In this document: one piece after another, positions 13,493-22,770 of the stretch
Position numbering within the stretch: position 1 is the first letter of the stretch
Layout of the letters: every line of letters begins with the position of its first letter
Origin: Pseudomonas abieticivorans
GTDB lineage: Bacteria > Pseudomonadota > Gammaproteobacteria > Pseudomonadales > Pseudomonadaceae
Direction: 5' to 3'
Assembly: GCF_023509015.1 (NCBI RefSeq)
Contig: NZ_CP094975.1
Span: 2,613,501 to 2,677,500, forward strand
Length of the DNA: 64,000 bases
Translations under genes and position numbers: made by a program
Notes under the pieces: generated by a model
What the model saw: the letters and a program-made list of their open reading frames with translations, nothing else
Told to the model about the DNA's origin: nothing
Database searches by the model: none

Positions 13493-14902
13493 ATGACTAA
13501 CCTGAATGCAACTTCGACCCCTCCTGCCTTCGCCACATCGCGTAACCCGGCGACCGGTGAACTGATCGCGACTTACCCGTTTCAGACGCAGAGCGAAGTC
13601 GAGCAACTGCTGGATGTAAACACCGCTGCCTTCCGTTTGTGGCGCGCCACTCCGATGCGCGAACGTGTCACAGCCTATCGTCGTCTGTCCGCCATTCTGC
13701 GCGAGCGTTCGGAAATCATCGCTGCGCTGATTACTGCTGAAATGGGCAAGACGCTGGTTTCGGCGCGGGCTGAAGTGGAAAAGTGTGCGGCGACCATCGA
13801 CTGGATTGCCGACAACGGCCCGACCATCCTGGCCGATGAGCCAGTCAACGTAGACGGTGATGACGAGGTTCACGTTTCCTTCTTGCCGATCGGGACCGTT
13901 CTGGCGGTGATGCCCTGGAATTTCCCGCTGTGGCAGGTGATTCGCGCATCGGGCCCGATCATGCTGTCGGGTAACGGTTTCATGCTCAAGCATGCGCCGA
14001 ATGTCATGGGCTCGGCCTACGCCCTGCAGGACGCCTACGAGGCAGCGGGCTTTCCCAAAGGTCTGTTCGTCAATCTGATCGCTGACAACGACACCGTTGC
14101 TCGCACCATCGAAGACCCACGCATTGCCGCTGTGACGCTGACGGGCAGCATGCGCGCCGGTTCGGCTGTCGCGGCCACGGCGGGAAGGGCGCTTAAAAAG
14201 AGTCTTCTGGAACTGGGCGGCTCCGATGCCTTTATCGTGCTGGCGGACGCCAATATCGACCTGGCGGTGAAAGCTGCGGTTGAAGCGCGCTTCCAAAATG
14301 CCGGTCAGGTCTGTCTGGCGGCAAAGCGCTTCATTGTTGAGCAGCCGATTGCGGAGGAGTTCACCCGCAAGTTTGTCGCGGCGGTGAAGCAACTGAAAGT
14401 CGGTAACCCGCTGGACAGCGTCAACAATGTCGGCCCAATGGCTCGCGGCGATCTGCGCGACGAGCTTGATGGTCAGGTACAGCGCACCCTTGCCGCCGGC
14501 GCGACCTTGCTGCTCGGTGGCAAGAAGATTGACGGTCCGGGCAACTTCTACGCGCCAACGGTGTTGGCCGATGTTCAGCCTGGCATGGCCGCGTTCGATG
14601 AAGAAACGTTCGGCCCCGTCGCAGTGATTACCGTTGCCAACAATGCCGAGCACGCCGTCGTTCTGACTAACACCAGTGATTACGGTTTGGGTGGCAGCCT
14701 GTGGACCCAGGACATGGATCGCGCACAACGCATCGCGCGTCGCCTGGAGACGGGTGGGGTCTTCATCAATGGCTTCCCTGCAACCAATGCGCGCATTCCG
14801 GTGGGTGGGGTGAAGAAGAGCGGTTACGGTCGCGAGCTCTCGCATTTCGGCTTGCGGGAATTCACCAATGCGCAGGCCGTATGGGCCAAGACCGTTGACT
14901 GA
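13493..14902 (+). CDS. NAD(P)-dependent aldehyde dehydrogenase (succinate-semialdehyde type)
   Basis: This 469-residue class of aldehyde dehydrogenase oxidises an aldehyde to the acid. The catalytic pair is present: Glu240 in LELGGSDAFIV and Cys274 in NAGQVCLAAKRF. The cofactor loop PWNFPLWQ is also present. The family match is closest to succinate-semialdehyde dehydrogenases, but the neighbours (old yellow enzyme, Mo-hydroxylase, XdhC) suggest another aldehyde as substrate. The ATG at 13493 is chosen because GAGG at 13481-13484 is correctly spaced; an upstream in-frame GTG at 13484 overlaps that site. It lies between the MmyB-type regulator and the flavin reductase. Confidence 0.88.
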   Translation: MTNLNATSTPPAFATSRNPATGELIATYPFQTQSEVEQLLDVNTAAFRLWRATPMRERVTAYRRLSAILRERSEIIAALITAEMGKTLVSARAEVEKCAATIDWIADNGPTILADEPVNVDGDDEVHVSFLPIGTVLAVMPWNFPLWQVIRASGPIMLSGNGFMLKHAPNVMGSAYALQDAYEAAGFPKGLFVNLIADNDTVARTIEDPRIAAVTLTGSMRAGSAVAATAGRALKKSLLELGGSDAFIVLADANIDLAVKAAVEARFQNAGQVCLAAKRFIVEQPIAEEFTRKFVAAVKQLKVGNPLDSVNNVGPMARGDLRDELDGQVQRTLAAGATLLLGGKKIDGPGNFYAPTVLADVQPGMAAFDEETFGPVAVITVANNAEHAVVLTNTSDYGLGGSLWTQDMDRAQRIARRLETGGVFINGFPATNARIPVGGVKKSGYGRELSHFGLREFTNAQAVWAKTVD

Positions 14903-14942
14903 ACACCTCCATAACGTGCCTGAATTGTAGAGAGAAAAAATC

Positions 14943-16037
14943 ATGAGTGATCGTTTCGCAAGCCCTGTCCTGCAGCCCGTCAAATTGGGCGGACTGCAAC
15001 TGAAGAACCGAATTGTAATGGCGCCGATGACCCGCAGCCGCGCTGACGACGCCGGTGTTCAACCCGGCTACGTTGCTGAGTATTACGCCCAGCGGGCAAG
15101 TACCGGGCTGATTGTGACGGAAGCGACCAATATTTCAGCCCAGGCTCGTGGCTACTCGCGAACACCAGGGATCTGGACCGAGGCGCAAATCGTTGCTTGG
15201 AAGCGTGTGACCGAGGCGGTGCATCGTCAGGACGGCAAAATTTTCCTGCAACTCTGGCACACCGGACGCATGTCGCACCCTGACATGCAAGACGGCGGCC
15301 TTCCCGTAGCGCCCTCTGCGATCAAGCCTCACGGGCAGATTCGGGTGCATGACGGGATGAAGGATTTCGTCACGCCCCGGGCACTGGAAACCGATGAAAT
15401 TCCTCTGATCGTCGAGGATTATCGTCAGGCCGCTGAAAACGCCAAAATGGCCGGTTTTGACGGTGTGGAGGTGCATTCGGCGAACAACTATCTGCTTGAG
15501 CAGTTCGTTCGCGACAGCACCAACGCTCGAACGGATCGTTACGGCGGCTCGCTGGAAAACCGCCTGCGCTTTCCTCTGGAGGTGGTCAAGGCAGTGATCG
15601 ATGTGTGGGGCGCCGAACGAGTCGGCATCCGCATCTCTCCGGTGACCACCACGCCCGGCGAAACGCCGCTGGACAGCAACACCATGGCCACCTTCGGCGC
15701 CTATGTTGCCGCGCTGTCAGACCTTGGTCTGCTGTACATCCATGAAATCGAGGGCGTCACTCAGCTTAGCCGCGAAGAGGTCAATGGCGTCAACTTTGCC
15801 GAACTGCGGCAGCGTTTCAGCGGTGCCTATATCGCCAACAATCAATACACCTTGGATCTGGCCGAGAAGACGCTGGCGGCGGGGGACGCTGATTTGTTTA
15901 GTATTGGTCGTCCTTTCATTGCCAACCCGGACCTGATCCATCGCCTGGGCAGCGGAGCGCCGCTGGCGGAAGCGCCAAAAGTCTATTGGTACGGCGGCGA
16001 CTCCACCGGTTACTCGGACTGGCCGGCAATGGCCTGA
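14943..16037 (+). CDS. Old yellow enzyme / alkene reductase
   Basis: An FMN-dependent reductase that uses NAD(P)H to reduce activated C=C bonds or nitro groups. The 364-residue length is normal for the NemA/XenB type. The N-terminus has the expected PVKLGGLQLKNRIVMAPMTR. The substrate-binding pair His178 and Asn181 lies in VEVHSANNYLLEQF, and SIGRPFIANPDL forms the phosphate-binding end of the barrel. It is 40 bases after the aldehyde dehydrogenase and probably cotranscribed with it. A 277-base gap then separates it from iorA. The substrate is not determined by sequence. Confidence 0.9.
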   Translation: MSDRFASPVLQPVKLGGLQLKNRIVMAPMTRSRADDAGVQPGYVAEYYAQRASTGLIVTEATNISAQARGYSRTPGIWTEAQIVAWKRVTEAVHRQDGKIFLQLWHTGRMSHPDMQDGGLPVAPSAIKPHGQIRVHDGMKDFVTPRALETDEIPLIVEDYRQAAENAKMAGFDGVEVHSANNYLLEQFVRDSTNARTDRYGGSLENRLRFPLEVVKAVIDVWGAERVGIRISPVTTTPGETPLDSNTMATFGAYVAALSDLGLLYIHEIEGVTQLSREEVNGVNFAELRQRFSGAYIANNQYTLDLAEKTLAAGDADLFSIGRPFIANPDLIHRLGSGAPLAEAPKVYWYGGDSTGYSDWPAMA

Positions 16038-16314
16038 CCCTGCCGTTTAACTTTGATTCCCGCATCACCCAAAGCCGTCGCACATGCCACGGCTTTATTT
16101 GCCTGTTAGATATCACTAGCCCGTCTTTGTACCAATGTGACGATGGCTGCCAATCAGTTGAAGCGCTTGTATGCAGGCGAGCCATGTACCAGAGGCTTCC
16201 ACCGGATGATCATTCGTCATTCGTCATTCGGGATCATTAGTTCCTTTTAAATCGATATTCAATGTCTTGCGCGGTGCCCATTCAAGGGTTGTTGGCGCTT
16301 ATAGAGAGTCGGCT
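16038..16314. other. Gap between the old yellow enzyme gene and iorA
   Basis: These 277 bases contain no gene I can support. Around 16211-16231 there are three copies of a 7-base unit (CATTCGT, CATTCGT, CATTCGG). They end in a T/A-rich stretch (TTAGTTCCTTTTAAATCGATATTCAATG) that could carry a promoter for the iorA operon. No operator could be named. Confidence 0.3.
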
Positions 16315-16767
16315 ATGAAAACGCTTTTAGTTAACGGTATTGAACGATCGATTGAAGTGCCCGAAGAGATGCCTTTGTTGTGGGTGCTTCGGGATGTCAT
16401 CGGTTTAACCGGAACTAAATACGGGTGCGGAATTGCACAATGCGGCGCGTGTACGGTGCACGTTGACGGACAACCTGTTCGTTCTTGTGTATTGCCCGTG
16501 TCGAAAGTTGCCGGTAAGTCAGTCACTACCATTGAAGCGATTGAAAACGATGCCGTGGGCAAACAAGTGCAAGAGGCCTGGCTCGCGGCCGAAGTTGTTC
16601 AGTGTGGATATTGCCAGTCAGGGCAGATCATGAGCACTGTTGCACTGCTTCATAAAAACCCGCACGCCAGTGAGTCCGATATTGTGACCGCCATGTCGGG
16701 CAACTTGTGCCGTTGCGCGACGTACTCGCGCATTCGCAACACTATTAAAACAATCACACTTAGCTGA
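16315..16767 (+). CDS. iorA: (2Fe-2S) subunit of a Mo-hydroxylase (isoquinoline 1-oxidoreductase alpha type)
   Basis: This 150-residue electron-transfer subunit passes electrons from the molybdenum centre to the cytochrome. It has the two clusters of the family. The plant-ferredoxin type is bound by Cys38, Cys43, Cys46 and Cys58 ([18 protein letters not shown]). The xanthine-oxidase type is bound by Cys97, Cys100, Cys132 and Cys134 (QCGYC...[12 protein letters not shown]). There is no signal peptide, so export must depend on the Tat signal of the large subunit. The ATG at 16315 fits the family N-terminus MKTLLVNG. It overlaps nothing and sits 8 bases ahead of iorB. The symbol is by family; the substrate could equally be an aldehyde. 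Confidence 0.9.
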   Translation: MKTLLVNGIERSIEVPEEMPLLWVLRDVIGLTGTKYGCGIAQCGACTVHVDGQPVRSCVLPVSKVAGKSVTTIEAIENDAVGKQVQEAWLAAEVVQCGYCQSGQIMSTVALLHKNPHASESDIVTAMSGNLCRCATYSRIRNTIKTITLS

Positions 16768-16775
16768 GGCGCCCC

Positions 16776-18962
16776 ATGGCCAAGTCAAAAGCATCCGTGG
16801 GTGCTGTCTCGCGCCGTCATTTCCTACAAGGGTCGGCGGCAACGTTTGCCGGATTGACCGTCAGTGCCTGGCTGCCGGTCGCCATGGCGCGCAGCGCTGC
16901 CGCCGAAACGGTGGCCAATGCGCGATTGGGCGATAACTCCGACGGTTTCGGCGCATTCGTCCGTGTAGACATTCAAGGTAATGTGACGGTCATCTCGCCA
17001 AAAATCGAGATGGGGCAGGGCATTCAGACCGGCATCGCCATGATGGTCGCCGAAGAGCTTGAAGTGCCGCTGAGCCACGTTACGATTCAGGAGGCACCGC
17101 CCAACGAGGCGCTGTATGCCGACACCATTCTTCATAGGCAGGCGACCGGTGGATCGACATCCACGCGTTATGTCTGGAATCCGCTGCGCACTGCAGGTGC
17201 CACCGCGCGAATCCTCCTGACCCAGGCCGCCGCGATACGCTGGAACATCGCCCCGAGCCAATGCGTCGCGAAAGCCGGATTCGTGATTGCACCCGATGGC
17301 CGCAAGTTTGGCTACGGTGAGCTGGTGCGCGAGGCATCGCTGCTCCCTGCGCTAACCAATGTGCCGCTCAAGTCGCCCAAGGACTTCACGCTGCTGGGCT
17401 CGCCTGCGCAGCGCCTCGACACGCCGCACAAGGTCAATGGCCATACCAAATTCACCATCGACCTAAGGGTCCCTGAGATGCGCTACGCCTCGACCTCAGC
17501 GTGCCCGGTATACGGCGGCAAGCTGAAAAGCGTTGACGATTCGGCTGCCCGGCGGGTGCCGGGGGTAGTCGAGGTCGTCAAGCTCGACAACGCAGTGGCC
17601 GTGATCGGCGTTCACACCTGGGCCTGTTTCGAAGGCCTCAAGGCGCTTGAGATCGAATGGGATTTGGGTGAGTTCGCGGCGATGAACTCCGAAATCATCG
17701 AAGCCGGCCTGGCGAAAGCGATCACTACCGACGGTGTGGTTGCCGTCGAAAAAGGCAATATTCGCAAAGCCCTCGACGGAGCTTCTTCCCGATTCGAGGC
17801 GACGTACGAACAACCTTTCTGGTCGCACTCGCCACTGGAACCCATGACCTGTGTCGTTCACGTCCGCCCTGACGGTTGCGACCTCTGGGTGGGCACCCAG
17901 GTGCCGGGGGCGGCGCAAGCGACGGCCTCGAAGGTCACCGGTTTGCCGCCCGAGAAAATCGTGGTGCATAACCAACTGATCGGCGGGTCGTTCGGACGAC
18001 GTCTGGACTTTGACTTCATCACTCAAGCGGTGCAGATCGCTAAGCAGGTCTCATACCCGATCAAGATGACGTGGTCCCGTGAAGAGGACATGACTCATGA
18101 CATGTACCGCCCTCACTACTTGGATCATCTGGTTGCCGCGCTGGACGAACACAAGATTCCGAACGGCTGGGAGCACCGCATTGCCGGTTCATCCGTCGTT
18201 GCGCGCTATGCCGGGAAGCTGCCACCGACTGGCATCGACCGGGACGTCGTCGAGGTCTCGAAAGACCCTATCTATGCGCTGACCAATCACACCCTGCGTT
18301 ACATCCGGGAAGAGGCGAAAGTCTTGCCAGTATCCTGGTGGCGGGGCGTGGGTCCGTTGCGGGGCACTTACGCGCTGGAGAGCTTCATCGATGAGCTGGC
18401 TCGCAATGCGGGTGTCGATCCGGTCCAGTACCGTTTGCAGGTTTGCGAAGATCCACGTGCCCGTGCGGCCCTTAGCCTCGTCGCGGAAAAGGGTGACTGG
18501 AGCCGCCCGTTGAAAAAGGGTGCGGGTCGCGGCGTTTCCGTCAGCGCGGTGTTCGGCAGCTATGTCGCCACGATGGTAGAGCTGGAGATGGTTGGGGAGT
18601 TCGGCATTCGGATCACCCGTCTGGTCAGCGCTGTTGACTGCGGTGTGGTGACGAACCCGACCTCGATCATGGCGCAGATTGAAGGGGGAACACTGTTTGG
18701 CCTTTCGGCCTCCTTGTTCAATGAGATCACCGTGGCTGACGGTAGGGTCCAGCAGAACAACTTCCACAACTACCGGCAGATCAGGATGAGCGACGCCCCG
18801 CCGGTCGAAGTGCATATTATCGCCAGCGAGGCATCGCCTGGCGGTGTAGGGGAGGCGGGCACGGCGTTGATTGCGCCTGCGTTGGTCAACGCGTTGCATG
18901 CCGCTTCTGGCAAAAGGATTCGGCAGCTGCCGTTGAAACGTTCCGGCTACTACATCGTCTAG
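16776..18962 (+). CDS. iorB: Molybdopterin-binding subunit of a Mo-hydroxylase (isoquinoline 1-oxidoreductase beta type)
   Basis: The 728-residue subunit binds the molybdenum cytosine-dinucleotide cofactor and hydroxylates an aldehyde or N-heterocycle. A Tat signal is visible in the first 40 residues (SRRHFLQGSAATFAG, twin arginine at 13-14), so the complex acts in the periplasm. The catalytic glutamate is Glu693 in GGVGEAGTALIAPALVNAL. Family motifs GGSFGRR and EMGQGIQTGIAMM are also present. It is 8 bases from iorA and 8 bases from the cytochrome gene, so the three are one unit. Substrate assignment needs biochemistry. Confidence 0.9.
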   Translation: MAKSKASVGAVSRRHFLQGSAATFAGLTVSAWLPVAMARSAAAETVANARLGDNSDGFGAFVRVDIQGNVTVISPKIEMGQGIQTGIAMMVAEELEVPLSHVTIQEAPPNEALYADTILHRQATGGSTSTRYVWNPLRTAGATARILLTQAAAIRWNIAPSQCVAKAGFVIAPDGRKFGYGELVREASLLPALTNVPLKSPKDFTLLGSPAQRLDTPHKVNGHTKFTIDLRVPEMRYASTSACPVYGGKLKSVDDSAARRVPGVVEVVKLDNAVAVIGVHTWACFEGLKALEIEWDLGEFAAMNSEIIEAGLAKAITTDGVVAVEKGNIRKALDGASSRFEATYEQPFWSHSPLEPMTCVVHVRPDGCDLWVGTQVPGAAQATASKVTGLPPEKIVVHNQLIGGSFGRRLDFDFITQAVQIAKQVSYPIKMTWSREEDMTHDMYRPHYLDHLVAALDEHKIPNGWEHRIAGSSVVARYAGKLPPTGIDRDVVEVSKDPIYALTNHTLRYIREEAKVLPVSWWRGVGPLRGTYALESFIDELARNAGVDPVQYRLQVCEDPRARAALSLVAEKGDWSRPLKKGAGRGVSVSAVFGSYVATMVELEMVGEFGIRITRLVSAVDCGVVTNPTSIMAQIEGGTLFGLSASLFNEITVADGRVQQNNFHNYRQIRMSDAPPVEVHIIASEASPGGVGEAGTALIAPALVNALHAASGKRIRQLPLKRSGYYIV

Positions 18963-18970
18963 GTGTTTCT

Positions 18971-20197
18971 ATGAAAAACATTACATCTTATGTGATTGCG
19001 TTGTCCCTGCTCGGGTGGGCTTTGTCGGCAAGTGCGACGGACGAGGACGTCATCAAATTTGGCGAATATATCGCCAACGCCGCTGACTGCGTTGCCTGTC
19101 ACACCGTTCAGGACGGGAAGAAGTTCGCGGGTGGACGTGAGTTCAAGCTGCCGTTCGGCTCGCTGTTTACCCCCAACATCACTTCGGACAAGGAAACCGG
19201 TATCGGTACCTGGTCCGATGATGATTTCGTCAGCGCTGTGCAACAGGGCGTGGGCAAGGACGGCAAGCATTACTACCCGGCCTTCCCTTACACCTCGTAC
19301 ACGTTAATGCCGCGCGAAGACATTCTGGCAATCAAGCAGTACCTGTTCAGCCTGCCGCCGGTTCACGAGAAGTCACGGCCTGACACGCTGGCGTTCCCGT
19401 TCAACCAGCGTTGGGGCATGGCCATCTGGAACTGGATGTTCTTCGACAACGCCCGTTTTGCCGTGACGCCTGAAAAGTCGGCCGAGTGGAACCGGGGTGC
19501 GTATCTGGTTGAAGGCCCTGGTCACTGCGGTGAGTGCCATACCCCGCGCAACCTGATGCAGGCGACGATCAGTTCGAAAGCGCTCGGCGGTGCCGAGATC
19601 GAAGGCTGGCGTGCTTACAACATCAGTTCGGATGCGCAAACGGGTGTCGGGAACTGGTCCATCGAAGAGCTGACCCATTACCTGACGCATGGCTATCAGC
19701 CGGGTCGCGGCGTCGCCGCTGGGCCGATGTCTGAAGTGGTGGAGCACAGTCTCAGCAAGCTTGATCCTGCTGACGTGCGCGCCATTGCGGTTTACCTCAA
19801 AGACTCGAAACCTCAGCAGGGCGGCGTACCGGTACCGCGCAGCGCGGCCACTCCGGTGTACGGCACGGCCGATCCACAGATGGTGCTGGGTCAGAAAATC
19901 TTCGCAGACGCCTGTGCGGGTTGTCACAAGGTTACGGGCGAGGGCAATAACAGCGACGTCGCGACCTTGTCGGGCACCAAAACCGTTAATGACAAAACCG
20001 CCGCCAACCTGCTCGGCATCTTGCTGACAGGCCACACCTATCCGGGCATGCCGCGCGACCATTTCATGCCGGATTTCGCCAAAAGCTATAGCGATCAGGA
20101 GTTGGCAGCAGTGAGCACCTTCATCCTCAATCGCTTTGGGGACAGTGGCGGGGCCATCACGGCTGAACGCGTACAGGAACGGAAAAAAGAGCTCTGA
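18971..20197 (+). CDS. Three-haem cytochrome c, electron acceptor for the Mo-hydroxylase
   Basis: A 408-residue periplasmic cytochrome with a signal peptide (about residues 1-22, ending SASA). It has three CXXCH haem sites at about residues 40 (CVACH), 186 (CGECH) and 315 (CAGCH). This layout matches the cytochrome subunits of membrane-bound alcohol, gluconate and aldehyde dehydrogenases. Its position directly after iorB makes it the likely route of electrons into the respiratory chain. Homologues are AdhB-like. It is probably anchored or loosely bound, because no clear C-terminal membrane helix is visible. Confidence 0.9.
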   Translation: MKNITSYVIALSLLGWALSASATDEDVIKFGEYIANAADCVACHTVQDGKKFAGGREFKLPFGSLFTPNITSDKETGIGTWSDDDFVSAVQQGVGKDGKHYYPAFPYTSYTLMPREDILAIKQYLFSLPPVHEKSRPDTLAFPFNQRWGMAIWNWMFFDNARFAVTPEKSAEWNRGAYLVEGPGHCGECHTPRNLMQATISSKALGGAEIEGWRAYNISSDAQTGVGNWSIEELTHYLTHGYQPGRGVAAGPMSEVVEHSLSKLDPADVRAIAVYLKDSKPQQGGVPVPRSAATPVYGTADPQMVLGQKIFADACAGCHKVTGEGNNSDVATLSGTKTVNDKTAANLLGILLTGHTYPGMPRDHFMPDFAKSYSDQELAAVSTFILNRFGDSGGAITAERVQERKKEL

Positions 20198-20221
20198 GCA
20201 CAGGCGGCAGGGAGGGTTAGT

Positions 20222-21355
20222 ATGTCAGATATCACCGCGGTGCTGGACGCCATCCGGCAGCATCAGCGCCGGGATAACGAGATGGTGCTGGCCACCGTTG
20301 TGAAGACGGTCGGCTCGTCCTATCGCAGAGCCGGTGCGCGAATGATCATCCCAGCCGTCGGTACGGCGGTCGGGATGGTCAGTGGCGGGTGCCTTGAGAC
20401 TGATCTGGTCAAAAAGGCGTGGTGGCGTACCTCGGACGGCGCGACTCTGTTGGTGTACGACACCAACGAGGACGGCGACACCATCGACGGCATTGCTTCC
20501 GAAGGTTTCGGAACGGGCTGTCACGGGCAAATCACGCTGCTGCTGGAACGTGCTGGCGACCCCGGCGCGGCGCTGCTGATCGATGTTCTCGATCGTGTGG
20601 TCCGCGAGCGTAACCCGGCGGCGGTGGCCACGATCGTGTCCGGCAACGCGGGCGTCGGCGATCGCCTGGCGCTGGATTCGGATCACAACGTTCTTGGCGC
20701 TCTGGCGAATCCTGATCTGCAAATGCTCGTCGAACAGCATCTGCTGAAAGCGCTGACCGCACGCAAATCGTCGTTCCATTCTGTTCCGCTCGGGCGGAGC
20801 ACGGCTTCGTTTTTCCTGGAGTTCATTCAGCCTCCTCAACGCCTGGTGATCTTCGGCGCGGGCAACGACGTGCCGCCGCTTGTGCAGATTGCCAAAATAT
20901 GGGGGTGGCACGTGTCGGTGATTGACAGTCGCTCGCACTTCGCAAAGGCCTCGCGATTTCCTGGCGCCGATGTGGTGCTTCACGCCCCGCTGAATGAGCC
21001 TTTCGATTTCACGGAGCATGTGACAGGGGCTGCCGTAGCGGTCATGACCCACAGCCTGGCCCAGGATCAACACTGGTTGGCCCATTGCCTGCGCGAAGAC
21101 ACGGCATACATCGGGCAACTGGGGCCGATCGAGCGAACCGAACGGTTGCTCAAGGCCATGGCGCCGGTTGATCGGGCCGCCGCCAAAACACGGCTTCACT
21201 ACCCCATCGGCTTGGACATCGGTGGGGACTCTCCGCCGTTCGTTGCGGTGTCCATCCTCGCGGAGGCCAATGCGGCCCTGGAAAAACGCAGCGCCTATTC
21301 CTACAGTGTTCAGCGTCGGATGACTGCGGACGCCGGTTTCCAAGCGTTAGGCTGA
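20222..21355 (+). CDS. XdhC/CoxI-type molybdenum cofactor maturation protein
   Basis: XdhC-family proteins protect, sulfurate and insert the molybdenum cofactor into enzymes of the xanthine oxidase family. The 377-residue protein has the N-terminal XdhC/CoxI domain (MVLATVVKTVGSSYRRAGARM, then GGCLETDL). Its C-terminal Rossmann fold has RLVIFGAGNDVPPLV and QLGPIERTERLL. A good ribosome-binding site (GGGAGG) precedes the ATG. As the last gene of the oxidase unit it supplies the active-site cofactor for iorB. Its C-terminal signature reads GLDIGGDSPPFVAVSI, slightly unlike the usual PIGLDIGAETPEEIA form. Confidence 0.9.
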   Translation: MSDITAVLDAIRQHQRRDNEMVLATVVKTVGSSYRRAGARMIIPAVGTAVGMVSGGCLETDLVKKAWWRTSDGATLLVYDTNEDGDTIDGIASEGFGTGCHGQITLLLERAGDPGAALLIDVLDRVVRERNPAAVATIVSGNAGVGDRLALDSDHNVLGALANPDLQMLVEQHLLKALTARKSSFHSVPLGRSTASFFLEFIQPPQRLVIFGAGNDVPPLVQIAKIWGWHVSVIDSRSHFAKASRFPGADVVLHAPLNEPFDFTEHVTGAAVAVMTHSLAQDQHWLAHCLREDTAYIGQLGPIERTERLLKAMAPVDRAAAKTRLHYPIGLDIGGDSPPFVAVSILAEANAALEKRSAYSYSVQRRMTADAGFQALG

Positions 21356-21567
21356 TCGACCTGCAAGACGTCGGATGATCGTCGCCGGGATGAGCGAAGA
21401 TCGTTCGGTGGCGAGTTGCGCCAGACCGCCGCGCGACACAACGTGTAAAAGATTAAATTCTGCACGATGTTCATGAATAGTCTAAGACCTTGGTCTGACC
21501 CAGCAGGACAGTTCCAGCTTTTGTACTACCCTTTTTTCGGAGAAGTCCGATATAGGGGGGATCGTTT

Positions 21568-22752
21568 ATGCTCGCGCAATTACCACCGGCCTTGCAGAAT
21601 CTTCAGCTACCGCTTCGCTTGAGACTCTGGGATGGCCATGAATTCAACCTTGGGCCGGAGCCCAGTGTCACTATCGTGGTGAAGGACCCGCAACTGGTCA
21701 CGCAGTTCACCCAACCCAGCCTGGACCTGCTGGGCAGCGCCTTCGTCGAGGGCAAGCTGGAAATGGAAGGCTCCATCAGCGAAGTCATACGGGTGTGTGA
21801 CGAGCTGAGCCAGGCCTTGATTGGCGAGGACGACGGCCCGCAGCCGACCCGGCTGGTGCACGACAAGGACACCGACGCTGCGGCCATTTCTTATCATTAC
21901 GACCTGTCTAACAAGTTCTACCAGCTGTGGCTGGACGAGGACATGGCCTATTCCTGCGCCTACTTCCAGACCGGTACAGAAACCCTGGAACAAGCCCAAC
22001 ACGCCAAATTCCGCCATCTGTGCCGCAAGCTGCGTTTGCAGCCAGGCGACTACCTGCTGGATGTTGGGTGTGGCTGGGGTGGGCTGGCGCGGTTTGCTGC
22101 GCGTGAGTTCGGCGCCAAGGTGTTCGGTATCACCTTGAGCAAAGAACAACTCAAGCTGGGCCGTGAACGGGTCAAGGCAGAGGGCCTGGAGACTCAGGTC
22201 GAGCTGCAACTGCTCGACTATCGCGACCTGCCCCAGGACGGTCGTTTCGACAAGGTGGTCAGCGTCGGCATGTTCGAGCACGTCGGCCATGCCAACCTGC
22301 AGGTGTACTGCGAGAAGCTGTTCGGCGCGGTGCGTGAAGGTGGCCTGGTGATGAACCATGGCATCACCGCCAAGCATACCGATGGCCGCCCGGTTGGGCG
22401 CGGGGCAGGGGACTTCATCGAGCGGTATGTTTTCCCGCACGGTGAGTTGCCACACCTGTCGATGATTACCGCTGCCGTCAGCGAAGCCGGCCTTGAGGTA
22501 GTCGACGTCGAGAGCCTGCGCCTGCACTACGCCAAGACCCTGGAGCATTGGAGCACGAGGTTGGAAGGCAACCTGGAGAAAGCCAGCAAGATGGTACCCG
22601 ACCAGGCACTGCGAATCTGGCGCCTGTACCTGGCCGGTTGTGCCTATGCCTTCAGCCGCGGCTGGATCAATATCGATCAGATCCTCGCGGTGAAGGCTTA
22701 CTCCGACGGTAGCCACGGCCTGCCGTGGACCCGTGAAGATATCTACCGATAA
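21568..22752 (+). CDS. Cyclopropane-fatty-acid-synthase-like methyltransferase
   Basis: This family uses S-adenosylmethionine to methylate unsaturated acyl chains of membrane phospholipids. The 394-residue protein has the SAM-binding motif LLDVGCGWGGLARFAA (about residues 170-185) and the conserved AYSCAYFQTG and MFEHVGHANL segments. It resembles the second Cfa-like gene of pseudomonads, found next to cls. It ends 18 bases before the convergent cardiolipin synthase gene, and both act on membrane lipids. The gene marks the return to core genome after the accessory block. Confidence 0.88.
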   Translation: MLAQLPPALQNLQLPLRLRLWDGHEFNLGPEPSVTIVVKDPQLVTQFTQPSLDLLGSAFVEGKLEMEGSISEVIRVCDELSQALIGEDDGPQPTRLVHDKDTDAAAISYHYDLSNKFYQLWLDEDMAYSCAYFQTGTETLEQAQHAKFRHLCRKLRLQPGDYLLDVGCGWGGLARFAAREFGAKVFGITLSKEQLKLGRERVKAEGLETQVELQLLDYRDLPQDGRFDKVVSVGMFEHVGHANLQVYCEKLFGAVREGGLVMNHGITAKHTDGRPVGRGAGDFIERYVFPHGELPHLSMITAAVSEAGLEVVDVESLRLHYAKTLEHWSTRLEGNLEKASKMVPDQALRIWRLYLAGCAYAFSRGWINIDQILAVKAYSDGSHGLPWTREDIYR

Positions 22753-22770
22753 AAACAACCGGGCTGCGCA

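Noticed and set aside
16211..16231. Three copies of CATTCG(T/G) upstream of iorA as an operator
   Set aside because: Only three 7-base units with no symmetry and no known regulator pattern; may be a simple sequence repeat.
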